From: Nocardioides sp. SR21
GTDB lineage: Bacteria; Actinomycetota; Actinomycetes; Propionibacteriales; Nocardioidaceae
Length of the DNA stretch: 64,000 bases
Direction: 5' to 3'
NCBI RefSeq assembly: GCF_022761125.1
Contig: NZ_JAKWJR010000015.1
Span: 35,980-99,979, forward strand
Both the position numbers and the translations under genes were made by a program. The number at the start of each line of letters is the position of its first letter. Within the stretch, counting starts at the first letter, position 1. The notes beneath the pieces were generated by a model. The model had not been told where the DNA came from, did no database searches, and saw only the letters and a program-made list of their open reading frames with translations. Shown piece after piece: positions 44,236-53,581 of this stretch.

Positions 44236-44823
44236 TCAGTCGCTGTGGGTGCGCGCGGACAGGGACTCCGCGAAGGCGAGCAGACCGGCGACCGCGTCGG
44301 CTCCGTCAGCCGCCGCGGACACCCGCAGCGAGAAGTCGTCGGAGGCGAGCACGCCGGTGTAGCCGTGGTCGGCATCGCAGTTCGGGTCGTTGCAGCCGGC
44401 GGGCTCGAGGTCGACGCGGCTCACCCCGCCCCAGCCGATGGTCATCACGGCCTCGGCCGGCGTGCTCGGGCCGGAGGTCGGGTTGGCGATCATCCGGGTG
44501 ACGACGACGGACTTCACGGCGTTCAGCCGGATCGCCTCGGTGGAGGTCGAGGTGTACGGCTCGGGCAGCAGGTCGTCGCCCTCGTGCTCGTCGGTGTGCG
44601 CGAGGATCAGCCGGGTCGGCGTGAGCACGACCACCGACAGGTGGCGGCGCACCTCGTCGCGGTCGAACGTCGGCTCGTGGTGCACGAAGAACCCCACGAC
44701 CTGCTCGCCGGCCACCGCGCCCGCGACACCGTCGGCCACGACCTCCGGGTAGTAACCGGTGCGGTCGATGGCCTCCCGGAGCTCGGCGCCCCGGTCGTGG
44801 TCCTCGCTGATCCTGCTGCGCAT
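44236..44823 (-). CDS. DUF5998 family protein
   Basis: A 195-residue protein. Typical segments are TGYYPEVVADGV, GFFVHHEPTFDRDEVRRHLSVV, RLILAHTDEHEGD and ADHGYTGVLASDDFSLRVSA. Cys-x4-Cys (CNDPNC) may bind metal. Function unknown; its usual neighbour is the alkaline-phosphatase-type gene as here. ATG at 44823 is well supported by family alignments I recall, but no clear ribosome site precedes it. Confidence 0.88.
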   Translation of the reverse strand: MRSRISEDHDRGAELREAIDRTGYYPEVVADGVAGAVAGEQVVGFFVHHEPTFDRDEVRRHLSVVVLTPTRLILAHTDEHEGDDLLPEPYTSTSTEAIRLNAVKSVVVTRMIANPTSGPSTPAEAVMTIGWGGVSRVDLEPAGCNDPNCDADHGYTGVLASDDFSLRVSAAADGADAVAGLLAFAESLSARTHSD

Positions 44824-44862
44824 GTGTGCAGTCTGACACGCACCACCGACCGGAATCCGGCC

Positions 44863-44884
44863 GGGATCAGTTCGGGATCAGTTC
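44863..44884. repeat. 11-bp tandem repeat across the acetyltransferase stop codon
   Basis: GGGATCAGTTC occurs at 44863-44873 and 44874-44884, followed by GGGA. The stop of the acetyltransferase gene (44878-44880) lies in the second unit and the first holds another TGA. Confidence 0.6.
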
Positions 44885-47586
44885 GGGAGCGTGTCGCCGA
44901 TCGGTGTCGGCATCCGGCGCACGAACCAGTCGGACCGCGGGTCGGCCACCGGGTCGACCCGTGCCGCGGCGGTCAGGACCGTGGCGCCCTCGGCTCCGGC
45001 GAGCACCAGGCCGAGCTCCAGGGAGCTGATCTGGGGCAGGTCGTTCTGCAGCTGGGCCACCCGGTTGATCAGCCGCTCGATCTCGGCGACGTCGACGACC
45101 TCGCTGCCGCGGTAGCCGAACAGCATCGGCGACGACTTGATCTCGCGGACCATCGAGGCGGCGTCGCGCTCCCCCAGCGGCGGGATCCGGTAGGCCCGGT
45201 CGGCGAGCAGCTCGGTCAGCGGTCCGGCGATCCCGAACGACACCACGGGGCCGAACAGCGGGTCCTCGATGCTGCGGATCGCGATCGGGACGCCCGGCTT
45301 GGCGTTCTTCTGCACGACGAAGCCGGCCCGCTCGGGCTCGGAGATCACCGCGTTGAGCGAGGTCCACGCCTGCCGCATCTCGGCCGGTTGGTACAGGTTG
45401 CGGCGTACGTGCGCGAGGTCGGGCCGCTCCCGCAGGTGCTCGGCGGTCGCCTTGAGCACGACGTCCCAGCCGAGCGCCTCGCCGGCCGCGATCGCCTCCT
45501 CGACGGTCGCGACCTTGCGGGTCTGCCACAGCTCGATCTCGTAGGCGCCGAGCAGCGCGGTCAGCGACTCGAGGTCGACCTCCGCGCCCTCGGGGAACTT
45601 CTTGAGCAGCTCGTTGACGATCCGCTTCGCGCCCGCGGCGTCCGCCTTCACGGGGTTCGCGGGGCTCCCGCCCGGGGTGCGCAGCCAGACGGCGTACTCC
45701 ACGACCCGGGCGAGCGCGCGGACCGCCGCCTCCACGCCGGGGTACGACGGCACCGAGCCGCGGCCGGCCGTCGAGCCGGCGACGTCGGGCACGCGCAGCA
45801 GCTCGGGAACGCCCTCCGCGCCGAGGAACGACGACACGAGCGGCTTGTCGGACTGCTCGCCGACCGCGGCGAGGACGTTCGCGACGTCCTCGCCGGACAC
45901 GTTGATCGGCGGCACGTAGACCGCGACGACCGAGTCGATCTCGGGGTCGTCGATCGCCGCGTCGAGAGCGTCCTCGAAGTCGTCGGCGCTGGCGTCCGCG
46001 CCGAGCGCGATCGCCTTGTTCACGACCAGCCCCACCGCGGCGGCGGCGTCAGCGGCGAGCAGGCCGAGCGCGTCGGAGTTCCCGACGATCGCGACCCGGC
46101 GCCCGCGCGGCAGCGGCTGGTGCGCCAGCAGCTGGGCGACGTCGAACATCTCGTCGAGCGTGTCGACCTGGATCACCCCGGCCTGGCGGAACATCGCGTC
46201 GACGGCCGCAGGCGGCGCGACGATCTTGCGCACCGCGTGGCCCATCGGCACGCCCTGGGTCGTGCGGCCCGACCGGACCGCGATGATCGGCTTGCGCTGG
46301 GAGACCCGGCGCGCGATGCGGGAGAACTTGCGGGGGTTACCGATCGACTCGAGGTAGAGCAGCACGACCTCGGTGGAGTCGTCCTCCTCCCAGTACTGCA
46401 GCAGGTCGTTGCCCGACACATCGGCGCGGTTGCCGGCGCTGACGAACGTCGAGAGGCCGAGACCCCGGTTGTAGACCTTCTCCAGGATCGCGGTGCCCAG
46501 CGCACCGGACTGGCAGAAGAACCCGGCGCGGCCGCGCGGCGGCATCAGCGGCGACAGCGACGCGTTCAGCGACACGCTGCCCGAGGTGTTGATGATGCCG
46601 AGCGCGTTCGGCCCGATCAGTCGCAGGCCGTACGACCGCGACAGCCCGACCAGCTTGCGCTGCCGGACCCGGCCCTCCTCGCCGGTCTCCGCGAAGCCCG
46701 AGGAGATCACGACCAGCCCGTGCACGCCCTTCGCGGCGCAGTCGAGCACCACGTCCTGCACGGCGTCCGCGGGCACCGCGACGATCGCCACGTCGACGTC
46801 GTCGGGGATGTCCGCGACCGTCTTGTACGTCGGCAGCCCGGACACCGCGTGTGACGTCGGGTTGACGGCGTACACCCGGCCGGTGAAGTCGCCGGTGACC
46901 AGGTTGCGCACGAGCGCCTGGCCGATGGTCTCCTGGCGGCGGCTGGCGCCGATGACCGCGACCGAGCGCGGGTTGAAGAACTTCTCGATCGATGCCGACT
47001 CCGCCTTGTGCTCGCGGTTCATCATCAGGCCGATGGCGGTGTCCGTCGGGTCGATGGAGAACTCCAGCTGGAGCACGCCCTCCTCGTACTCGCTCACCAC
47101 GCGGTAGCCGGCGTCGCGGAACGTCTGGATCATCCGCGAGTTGTCGGGCAGCACCTCGGCGACGAACCGCTCCACGCCGCGCTCGCGGCCCGCCTGGGCC
47201 AGGTGCTCGAGGAGCAGCTGCCCGATGCCGCGGCCCTGGTGCTGGTCCTCGACGAGGAACGCGACCTCCGCCTCGCCGGGCCGGACGACGTCGTACCGCC
47301 CGACCGCGATGATCCGCTGCTGCAGGGTGAGCACGAAGGCGACCCGCTCGACGTGGTCGACGTTGAGGAACCGCGCCAGGTCCCGCTCGGACAGCCGGGG
47401 CATCGGCGAGAAGAACCGGTAGTACTTCGACTGGTCCGACACGCGGGCGTAGAACTCGACGAAGACGTCGTGGTCCTCGGGCCGGATGGGGCGGATGTGG
47501 GCGGTGCGGCCGTCCCGGAGCAGGACGTCGGCCTCCCAGTGCTGCGGGGGTGCCTGCACCGTCGGCGCGTCCTGGGGGTCGGTCAC
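44878..47586 (-). CDS. Pat-type protein acetyltransferase (GNAT plus NDP-forming acyl-CoA synthetase-like domains)
   Basis: A 902-residue multidomain protein. An N-terminal GNAT domain (about 20-185; EDQHQGRGIGQLLLEHL) is followed by a CoA-binding domain (about 205-330; SVAVIGASRR), a succinyl-CoA-synthetase-like flavodoxin domain, and a C-terminal ATP-grasp-type region (about 670-890). The order GNAT-first differs from PatZ of E. coli, in which GNAT is last. Pat enzymes acetylate Lys of AMP-forming acyl-CoA synthetases and other proteins. GPNALG replaces the usual GPNCxG, and the phospho-His loop reads MGHAVRK, so synthetase activity is doubtful. Regulates central acetyl-CoA metabolism by inference. 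Confidence 0.88.
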   Translation of the reverse strand: MTDPQDAPTVQAPPQHWEADVLLRDGRTAHIRPIRPEDHDVFVEFYARVSDQSKYYRFFSPMPRLSERDLARFLNVDHVERVAFVLTLQQRIIAVGRYDVVRPGEAEVAFLVEDQHQGRGIGQLLLEHLAQAGRERGVERFVAEVLPDNSRMIQTFRDAGYRVVSEYEEGVLQLEFSIDPTDTAIGLMMNREHKAESASIEKFFNPRSVAVIGASRRQETIGQALVRNLVTGDFTGRVYAVNPTSHAVSGLPTYKTVADIPDDVDVAIVAVPADAVQDVVLDCAAKGVHGLVVISSGFAETGEEGRVRQRKLVGLSRSYGLRLIGPNALGIINTSGSVSLNASLSPLMPPRGRAGFFCQSGALGTAILEKVYNRGLGLSTFVSAGNRADVSGNDLLQYWEEDDSTEVVLLYLESIGNPRKFSRIARRVSQRKPIIAVRSGRTTQGVPMGHAVRKIVAPPAAVDAMFRQAGVIQVDTLDEMFDVAQLLAHQPLPRGRRVAIVGNSDALGLLAADAAAAVGLVVNKAIALGADASADDFEDALDAAIDDPEIDSVVAVYVPPINVSGEDVANVLAAVGEQSDKPLVSSFLGAEGVPELLRVPDVAGSTAGRGSVPSYPGVEAAVRALARVVEYAVWLRTPGGSPANPVKADAAGAKRIVNELLKKFPEGAEVDLESLTALLGAYEIELWQTRKVATVEEAIAAGEALGWDVVLKATAEHLRERPDLAHVRRNLYQPAEMRQAWTSLNAVISEPERAGFVVQKNAKPGVPIAIRSIEDPLFGPVVSFGIAGPLTELLADRAYRIPPLGERDAASMVREIKSSPMLFGYRGSEVVDVAEIERLINRVAQLQNDLPQISSLELGLVLAGAEGATVLTAAARVDPVADPRSDWFVRRMPTPIGDTLPN

Positions 47587-47664
47587 GCGGGAAATCTATC
47601 GCGCTTCGGTCCCAGCGGCGTGGCCCTGCCCGTTCCGTCGGACCCGGTTGAGAGAATCCTCGGC

Positions 47665-50139
47665 ATGGCTCGCGGCAAGACGAAGCAGGACCTCCCCGAC
47701 GACTTCGAGGAGCACATCCTCGACACCGACATCAAGCAGGAGATGGAGTCGTCGTTCCTCGAGTACGCCTACTCCGTCATCTACTCCCGGGCGCTCCCCG
47801 ACGCCCGCGACGGGTTGAAGCCGGTGCAGCGCCGGATCCTGTACACGATGAACGACATGCGCCTGTTCCCCGACCGGGGGCACGTGAAGAGCGCCCGCGT
47901 CGTCGGTGAGGTCATGGGTCGGCTCCACCCGCACGGCGACGGCGCGATCTACGACGCGATGGTCCGGATGGCGCAGCCGTGGTCGATGCGGCTGCCGTTC
48001 ATCGACGGCCACGGGAACTTCGGCTCGCCCGACGACTCCCCCGCCGCGATGCGGTACACCGAGGCCCGGATGGCCCCGGCCGCCGTCGCGATGACCGCCT
48101 CGATCGACGAGGACACCGTCGACTTCAAGCCCAACTACGACAGCCGCGAGACCGAGCCCTCGGTGCTGCCCGCCGCGATCCCCAACCTGGTCGTCAACGG
48201 CACCACCGGCATCGCGGTCGGCATGGCGACCAACTGCGCCCCGCACAACCTGGTCGAGGTGGTCCAGGCGCTGCGGCACCTGGTCACGCACCCGAAGGCC
48301 GGCCTCGACGACCTGATGCGGTTCATCCCCGGCCCGGACCTCCCGACCGGCGGCAAGATCGTCGGCCTCGAGGGCATCCGCGACGCCTACGAGACCGGCC
48401 GCGGCACGTTCCGGATGCGCGCGACCGCGCGCGTCGAGAGCATCAACAACCGCCGCAAGGGCATCGTCGTGACCGAGCTGCCCTACGGCGTCGGCACCGA
48501 GAAGGTCATCGAGCGGATCAAGACCCTGGTCCAGGGCAAGAAGCTCCAGGGCATCTCCGACATCAAGGACCTCACCGACCGCGAGAACGGCCTGCGCCTG
48601 GTCATCGAGGTCAAGAACGGCTTCGTCCCCGAGGCGCTCCTCGAGCAGCTCTACAAGCTGACCCCGATGGAGGACACGTTCGGCATCAACGCCGTCGCCC
48701 TCGTCGACGGCCAGCCGCGCACGCTGAGCCTCAAGGAGATGCTGGAGGTCTTCCTCGGCCACCGCTTCGACGTCGTACGCCGCCGCTCGCAGTACCGCCG
48801 CACCAAGGCCGCCGACCGGCTGCACCTCGTCGCCGGCCTCCTGATCGCGATCCTCGACATCGACGAGGTCATCCAGGTGATCCGGTCCAGCGACAACGCG
48901 GGGGCCGCCAAGGAGCGGCTCATCGAGATCTTCGAGCTGAGCGAGGTCCAGGCCGAGTACATCCTCGACATGGCGCTGCGCCGGCTCACGAAGTTCTCGC
49001 GCATCGAGCTGGAGAAGGAGAAGTCCGAGCTCGAGCGGATCATCGAGGAGCTCGACGCGATCCTGTCCGACGAGAAGCTGCTGCGGAAGGTCGTGTCCGA
49101 CGAGCTCGCCGAGGTCGCCAAGACGTTCGGTACGCCGCGCCGCACGGTGCTGCTCGAGTCCGCGGGCACCGCCGTCACCTCGGCCGCCGTACCCCTCGAG
49201 GTCGCGGACGACCCCTGCTACGCCTACCTCTCCTCCAGCGGCCTGCTGGCCCGCTCGGCCAACGCGGAGCGTCCCGGCCAGGGCGGCGGCCGCGCCAACC
49301 ACGACGTGGTCGTGTCCGCGGTCCGCGCGACCGCGCGCGGCGAGGTCGGCGGGCTCACCAGCGCCGGCCGGCTGGTCAAGATCGGCGTGCTGGAGCTGCC
49401 GCAGCTGCCCGACACCGCCAACGACCCGCACCTCGCGGGCGGCCTGCCGGTGAGCGAGATCCTCGCGCTGGAGCCCGGCGAGCGGCTGCTCGCGCTCTGC
49501 ACCCTCGCGACCGAGGGCCCCGGCATCGCGCTCGGCACCCGCCAGGGCACGGTCAAGCGGGTCAACCCCGAGGTCCTCGGCAAGGACGAGTGGGAGGTGA
49601 TCCGGCTCGCGGACGGCGACGAGGTCGTCGGCGCGATCGAGCTGACCACCGGCTCCGAGAGCCTGTGCTTCCTCACCTCCGACGCCCAGCTGCTGCACTT
49701 CGGCGCCGACGGCGTCCGCCCCCAGGGGCGCTTGGGCGGCGGCATCGCCGGCGTCCGCGTCGCGTCCGGCGAGCGGGTCGTGTGGTTCGGCGCGATCGAC
49801 CCGAACGCGCCCGAGGGCTCGGTCGTGGTCACCGCCTCCGGCTCGTCGACCGCGCTGCCGGGCACCGAGCCCGGCGCGGTGAAGGTCACGCCGTTCTCGG
49901 AGTACCCGTCGAAGGGCCGCGCCACCGGCGGCGTCCGCTGCCACCGGTTCCTCAAGGGCGAGGACGCCCTGGTCTTCGCCTGGGCCGGAACGGCCCCCGC
50001 GCGGGCCGCGGCGTCCAGCGGCGCGCCCATCGAGCTGCCCGAGGCGAACGGCCGGCGCGACGGCTCCGGCATCCCTGGCAGCCAGCCGATCGTGGCCTGC
50101 GCCGGGCCGGTCGCCCTCCGCGTCGGTGTGGAAGGGTGA
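47665..50139 (+). CDS. parC: DNA topoisomerase IV subunit A (ParC, GyrA-like)
   Basis: An 824-residue type IIA topoisomerase breakage subunit. It decatenates daughter chromosomes with ParE. DARDGLKPVQRR, VVGEVMGRLHPHGD (quinolone-determining region) and the active-site Tyr131 in MRYTEAR are present, as are IPNLVVNGTTGIAVGMAT and LPYGVGTEK. The C-terminal propeller lacks a QRRGGRG GyrA box; only a GQGGGR sequence occurs. That and the nearby ParE-type B subunit (53582-55693) support topo IV over gyrase. ATG 47665. The lipoprotein gene follows after 5 bp. Confidence 0.92.
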   Translation: MARGKTKQDLPDDFEEHILDTDIKQEMESSFLEYAYSVIYSRALPDARDGLKPVQRRILYTMNDMRLFPDRGHVKSARVVGEVMGRLHPHGDGAIYDAMVRMAQPWSMRLPFIDGHGNFGSPDDSPAAMRYTEARMAPAAVAMTASIDEDTVDFKPNYDSRETEPSVLPAAIPNLVVNGTTGIAVGMATNCAPHNLVEVVQALRHLVTHPKAGLDDLMRFIPGPDLPTGGKIVGLEGIRDAYETGRGTFRMRATARVESINNRRKGIVVTELPYGVGTEKVIERIKTLVQGKKLQGISDIKDLTDRENGLRLVIEVKNGFVPEALLEQLYKLTPMEDTFGINAVALVDGQPRTLSLKEMLEVFLGHRFDVVRRRSQYRRTKAADRLHLVAGLLIAILDIDEVIQVIRSSDNAGAAKERLIEIFELSEVQAEYILDMALRRLTKFSRIELEKEKSELERIIEELDAILSDEKLLRKVVSDELAEVAKTFGTPRRTVLLESAGTAVTSAAVPLEVADDPCYAYLSSSGLLARSANAERPGQGGGRANHDVVVSAVRATARGEVGGLTSAGRLVKIGVLELPQLPDTANDPHLAGGLPVSEILALEPGERLLALCTLATEGPGIALGTRQGTVKRVNPEVLGKDEWEVIRLADGDEVVGAIELTTGSESLCFLTSDAQLLHFGADGVRPQGRLGGGIAGVRVASGERVVWFGAIDPNAPEGSVVVTASGSSTALPGTEPGAVKVTPFSEYPSKGRATGGVRCHRFLKGEDALVFAWAGTAPARAAASSGAPIELPEANGRRDGSGIPGSQPIVACAGPVALRVGVEG

Positions 50140-50144
50140 CGTCC

Positions 50145-50843
50145 GTGCGCACTCGGAACGCCCTCGCGGCGACTGCCCTCGTCGTCCTCTCGGTGACCGG
50201 CTGCAGCGGCGACGACCCGTCGTCGGGCGGCGACGGCGATGACCCGACCGCGGTGCTCGCCGAGGCGAAGACGAACCTCGACGAGACGTCCGGCGTCCAC
50301 CTGACCCTCGCGACCGACGACCTGCCCGACGGCGTGACGGGTGTGACCGGCGCCGACGGGATCGGCACCCACGCCCCGGCGTTCGACGGCACGATCACCG
50401 TCGCGCTCTCCGGCCAGCCGTTCGAGGTTCCGGTCGTCGCGGTCGACGGCACGGTCTACGCCCAGCTCCCGCTCACCACGGGCTGGCAGGACATCGACCC
50501 GGCGGAGTACGGCGCTCCCGACCCCGCGGAACTGATGAACCCCGATGCCGGCTTCTCGACGCTGCTCACGGAGACGACCGACGTCGAGGAGGGCGAGAGC
50601 GTCCGCGGCGGCGAGAACAACTCCGAGGTGCTCACCGAGTACACCGGCACGGTCGCCGGCGACGTGGTCGCGAACATCATCCCCACGGCGTCCGGCGACT
50701 TCGACGCGTCGTACACGATCTCCGACGACAGCGAGCTCCGCGAGGTCAGCCTGACCGGCGTCTTCTACGAGGACTCCGAGTCGATGACGTACACCGTGAC
50801 GTTCGACGACTACGGCACCGAGAAGGACATCACCGCCCCATGA
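50145..50843 (+). CDS. LprG/LppX-type lipoprotein (lipid carrier)
   Basis: A 232-residue lipoprotein with lipobox VTGC (Cys about 20). The mature domain of LppX_LprAFG type has LDETSGVHLTLATDDLPDGV, a hydrophobic-pocket beta sheet, VVAVDGTVYAQLPL and FDASYTISDDSELREVSL. LprG homologues carry triacylglycerides or glycolipids between membranes. Its stop overlaps the P55-like pump start (ATGA), as in the mycobacterial lprG-Rv1410c operon. GTG 50145 is preferred because GAAGG lies 9 bp upstream; a GTG at 50136 overlaps it. Confidence 0.88.
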   Translation: MRTRNALAATALVVLSVTGCSGDDPSSGGDGDDPTAVLAEAKTNLDETSGVHLTLATDDLPDGVTGVTGADGIGTHAPAFDGTITVALSGQPFEVPVVAVDGTVYAQLPLTTGWQDIDPAEYGAPDPAELMNPDAGFSTLLTETTDVEEGESVRGGENNSEVLTEYTGTVAGDVVANIIPTASGDFDASYTISDDSELREVSLTGVFYEDSESMTYTVTFDDYGTEKDITAP

Positions 50844-52579
50844 CCGGCTCGCCGCGGGTGCTGCTCGGTCTCGCGGCGGTCGCCGTGGCGTTCGCGGCGG
50901 CGGACACCTACGTCGTCGTCCTCGCGCTGCCGGACATGATGGCGAGCTCCGGGATCCCCGTCGACCAGCTCCAGCGGGCCGCGCCGATCGTCTCCGGCTT
51001 CCTGCTCGGGTACGTCGCGATGCTCCCGCTGATCGGCCGCATCGCGGACCTGCGCGGGCGGGTGCCGGTGCTGGTCGCCGCGCTGGTCGTGTTCGCGATC
51101 GGCTCGCTGGTGACCGCGCTCGCCTACGACATGACCACGATGGTCGTCGGCCGCTTCCTCCAGGGCCTCGGCGGCGGCGGGCTGGTCCCGGCCACGCTCG
51201 CGCTGGTCGCCGACCTCTACCCCGTCCAGCGCCGCGGCGTGCCTCTCGGCATCGTCTCGGCGGTCCAGGAGCTCGGCAGCGTCGTCGGCCCGCTCTTCGG
51301 CGCGCTGATCCTGTCGGTCGCCGACTGGCGGGTGATCTTCCTGGTCAACCTCGTCGTCGGCGTCGTCCTCGCCATCGCGTTGTCGCGGTGGTCGAGCAGC
51401 GAGCGCCGGCGCGCGTATCGAGACCTCGACTGGCTCTCCCTCCTGCTCGCCCTCGTCGCGCTGGTGACCGGCGTGCTGGTCTGCGTCGAGCCCTCCGGGA
51501 TGATGCGCGACCTCACCTGGGGCCAGCTGTTCATCCCGGTCACCGGTGACAGCCGCTGGCTGACCCCGCTCGGCCTCACTGCGATCGGGGCAGCCGCGCT
51601 GCTCGCGGTCCGCTGCTGCACCGCGAGGCGACCGCTGTTCGACGTCCGGGCGTGGATCGGCACCCTGCGCGAGGCCGACGTGCTCGGCGCGCTGCTGCTC
51701 GCGCTGGCCCTGTCCGGCGTGATCCTGGCGTTCGCGACCGCCGACCCCAAGATCCAGGTGTTCTCCGACCAGGGGCTCTGGTACCTCCTCGGCGGCGCGC
51801 TGGCCGCCCTCGCGTTCGCGGTGCACGTACGCCGCTCCCCCGCGCCGCTCGTCCCGGCGGGCGCGTTGCGGCGTACCCCCGCCTGGGGCGCGATGCTGGT
51901 CAGCTTCTTCATCGGTGCCGCGCTGATCGCGGCCCTCATCGACATCCCGCTGTTCGCCCGCACCACCGTCTACCCCGGCTCGCAGCTGATGGCGGCGCTG
52001 GTGCTGGTGCGCTTCCTGGTCGCGCTGCCGGTCGGCGCGGTGCTCGGCGGCTACCTGACCCGCACGCTGCCCGCCGGCGTCGTCACGGCGCTGGGGATGG
52101 CGTGCGCGGCGGTCGGGTTCCTCTGGATGGCGACGTGGGGGCTGGAGGCGCTCGAGAGCCCGGTGGCGACGCTGCCGCTGGTGATCTGCGGCTTCGGCTT
52201 CGGCCTGGCGCTCGCGCCGGTCAATGCCGCCGTCCTCGCCAGCACCGGCGACGACGTGCACGGCCTGGCCAGCGCGTTCGTCGTCGTGTCGCGCATGGTC
52301 GGCATGCTGGTCGGCATCTCCGCGCTCACGACGATCGGGCTGCGCCGGTACTACGCCGAGCAGGCCGACCTGCCGCCCGCCCGCGAGGTCTGCGGTGGCG
52401 ACACCCGGTGCCAGGAGTTCACCGAGCTGCTCAAGGTCGCGGGCATCGCCCAGGAGCACACCGTGTTCACCGGCGCGGCAGTTTGCGCCGTGATCGCCGG
52501 CCTCCTGGCCCTGGTGCTCTTCCGCGGCGCCGGCACCCGCGCCGTGTCGACGGGTGAGCTGCTACGCATGGGCGGCTGA
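50840..52579 (+). CDS. P55-like (Rv1410c) 14-helix MFS lipid/drug exporter
   Basis: A 579-residue DHA2-type MFS transporter. The N-terminal DTYVVVLALPDMM, SGIPVDQLQRAAPIVSG and MLPLIGRIADLRGR match the Rv1410c (P55) pattern that I recall, with an internal extension. The protein is expected to flip or extrude triacylglycerides with its lipoprotein partner. Fourteen helices; a central extracellular stretch GVLVCVEPSGMMRDL and a C-terminal Cys-containing loop (CGGDTRCQEF). ATG overlaps the lprG-like stop by 4 bp. Multidrug resistance effects are known for P55. Confidence 0.88.
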   Translation: MTGSPRVLLGLAAVAVAFAAADTYVVVLALPDMMASSGIPVDQLQRAAPIVSGFLLGYVAMLPLIGRIADLRGRVPVLVAALVVFAIGSLVTALAYDMTTMVVGRFLQGLGGGGLVPATLALVADLYPVQRRGVPLGIVSAVQELGSVVGPLFGALILSVADWRVIFLVNLVVGVVLAIALSRWSSSERRRAYRDLDWLSLLLALVALVTGVLVCVEPSGMMRDLTWGQLFIPVTGDSRWLTPLGLTAIGAAALLAVRCCTARRPLFDVRAWIGTLREADVLGALLLALALSGVILAFATADPKIQVFSDQGLWYLLGGALAALAFAVHVRRSPAPLVPAGALRRTPAWGAMLVSFFIGAALIAALIDIPLFARTTVYPGSQLMAALVLVRFLVALPVGAVLGGYLTRTLPAGVVTALGMACAAVGFLWMATWGLEALESPVATLPLVICGFGFGLALAPVNAAVLASTGDDVHGLASAFVVVSRMVGMLVGISALTTIGLRRYYAEQADLPPAREVCGGDTRCQEFTELLKVAGIAQEHTVFTGAAVCAVIAGLLALVLFRGAGTRAVSTGELLRMGG

Positions 52580-52587
52580 GGGCTGGG

Positions 52588-52679
52588 GGTCTCGACACGC
52601 CGGTCGCGGCCTCGTGCCTCGGTCGCGCGTCTCGCTCGACCACCATCACCGAAGCCGCTGGCGCGTCTCCGCTAGCCTC
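52588..52679. repeat. Dispersed REP-like repeat, long copy
   Basis: 52588-52644 is the reverse complement of the 57-bp element at 25666-25722 with three mismatches. A further 35 bp (ATCACCGAAGCCGCTGGC...) resembles the tail of the copy at 53532-53588. It lies between the P55-like pump and the carbonic anhydrase gene. Confidence 0.8.
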
Positions 52680-52684
52680 GGCCC

Positions 52685-53179
52685 GTGGCTGACTTCGACG
52701 ACCTGCTGACGGCGAACCGCGAGTTCGCCTCGTCCTTCGACCTCTCGGGATTCGACGGCGTCGCGCACGCCGGTGTCGCGATCGTGACGTGCATGGACTC
52801 CCGGATCGACCCGCTCGGCATGCTCGGCCTGAAGCCCGGCGACGCCAAGATCTTCCGCAACCCCGGTGGCCGGATCACCCCGCAGGCGCTCGAGGCGCTG
52901 GTGCTGGGTGCGCACCTGCTGAACGTCGAGCGGATCCTCGTCGTGCCGCACACCCGGTGCGCGGTGGCCTCGAACACCGAGGCCGAGCTGCGGGAGCGGG
53001 TCGCCGCCTCGGCCGGCCGCGACGCCTCGTGGCAGCCCTTCCACGTCGTCTCCGACCAGGCCTCCGCCCTCGCCGAGGACGTCCAGAAGGTCCGCTCCCA
53101 CCCGTTGATCCCCGACACCGTCAAGGTCGGCGGCTTCATCTACGACGTCGACACGGGACTGCTCGAGCAGCTCGTCTGA
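52685..53179 (+). CDS. Beta-carbonic anhydrase
   Basis: A 164-residue zinc enzyme interconverting CO2 and bicarbonate. Zinc ligands are Cys36 in TCMDSRID, His89 and Cys92 in VPHTRC; Asp38 and Arg40 form the catalytic dyad. The protein is short, as in the Rv1284-type (plant-type CA-like) subfamily. GTG 52685, 5 bp after a dispersed repeat. Confidence 0.93.
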   Translation: MADFDDLLTANREFASSFDLSGFDGVAHAGVAIVTCMDSRIDPLGMLGLKPGDAKIFRNPGGRITPQALEALVLGAHLLNVERILVVPHTRCAVASNTEAELRERVAASAGRDASWQPFHVVSDQASALAEDVQKVRSHPLIPDTVKVGGFIYDVDTGLLEQLV

Positions 53180-53277
53180 CCGTCTCCCCCTGCTGGGCCG
53201 GGACCGCTCAGGACATCCGCCGACCTGCCGATGAGGACCTCGGACCTCTCTCAATCAGGCAGGAAGTGCAGGACCGC

Positions 53278-53511
53278 ATGGCCGACTACAACGTGCTGAC
53301 CCACTCCGACATGGTCAGCGTCGGACGCGGCGTCTACCGCGGCAGCTCGGTGCGCCCGCCCGAGCACCACTTCATCGAGGCCACGATGATCGAGCTCACC
53401 ACGAACCAGAGCTACGAGTTCGCCGGTATCGTCCCCGCGTGGGGCGACCGCGAGCCCCTGTACATCTTCACCTCGAACCTGGTGCTGCGGAACAAGGCCG
53501 ACCGGGACTGA
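53278..53511 (+). CDS. Small conserved-looking protein of unknown function
   Basis: A 77-residue protein that I do not recognise. It begins MADYNVLTHSDMVSVGRGVYRG and is rich in beta-forming residues without Cys or membrane segments. A central SSVRPPEHHFIEATMIEL and a final IFTSNLVLRNK suggest a compact beta-barrel or sheet. ATG 53278 follows AGGAAG at 11 bp, and the 98-bp gap before it implies its own ribosome loading. Located between the carbonic anhydrase gene and a convergent parE. Whether it is related to either is unknown. Confidence 0.7.
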   Translation: MADYNVLTHSDMVSVGRGVYRGSSVRPPEHHFIEATMIELTTNQSYEFAGIVPAWGDREPLYIFTSNLVLRNKADRD

Positions 53512-53531
53512 CGTCGTCGGTGCACTGACGG

Positions 53532-53581
53532 GGTCTCGTACACGCTCGACCACCATCAGCCGGTCCGCTGGGGCGTCCCGG

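Noticed and set aside
47665..50139. Annotation as DNA gyrase subunit A
   Set aside because: No canonical GyrA box in the C-terminal domain, and its partner B subunit is ParE-like and nearby; topoisomerase IV fits better, though the distinction is not absolute.
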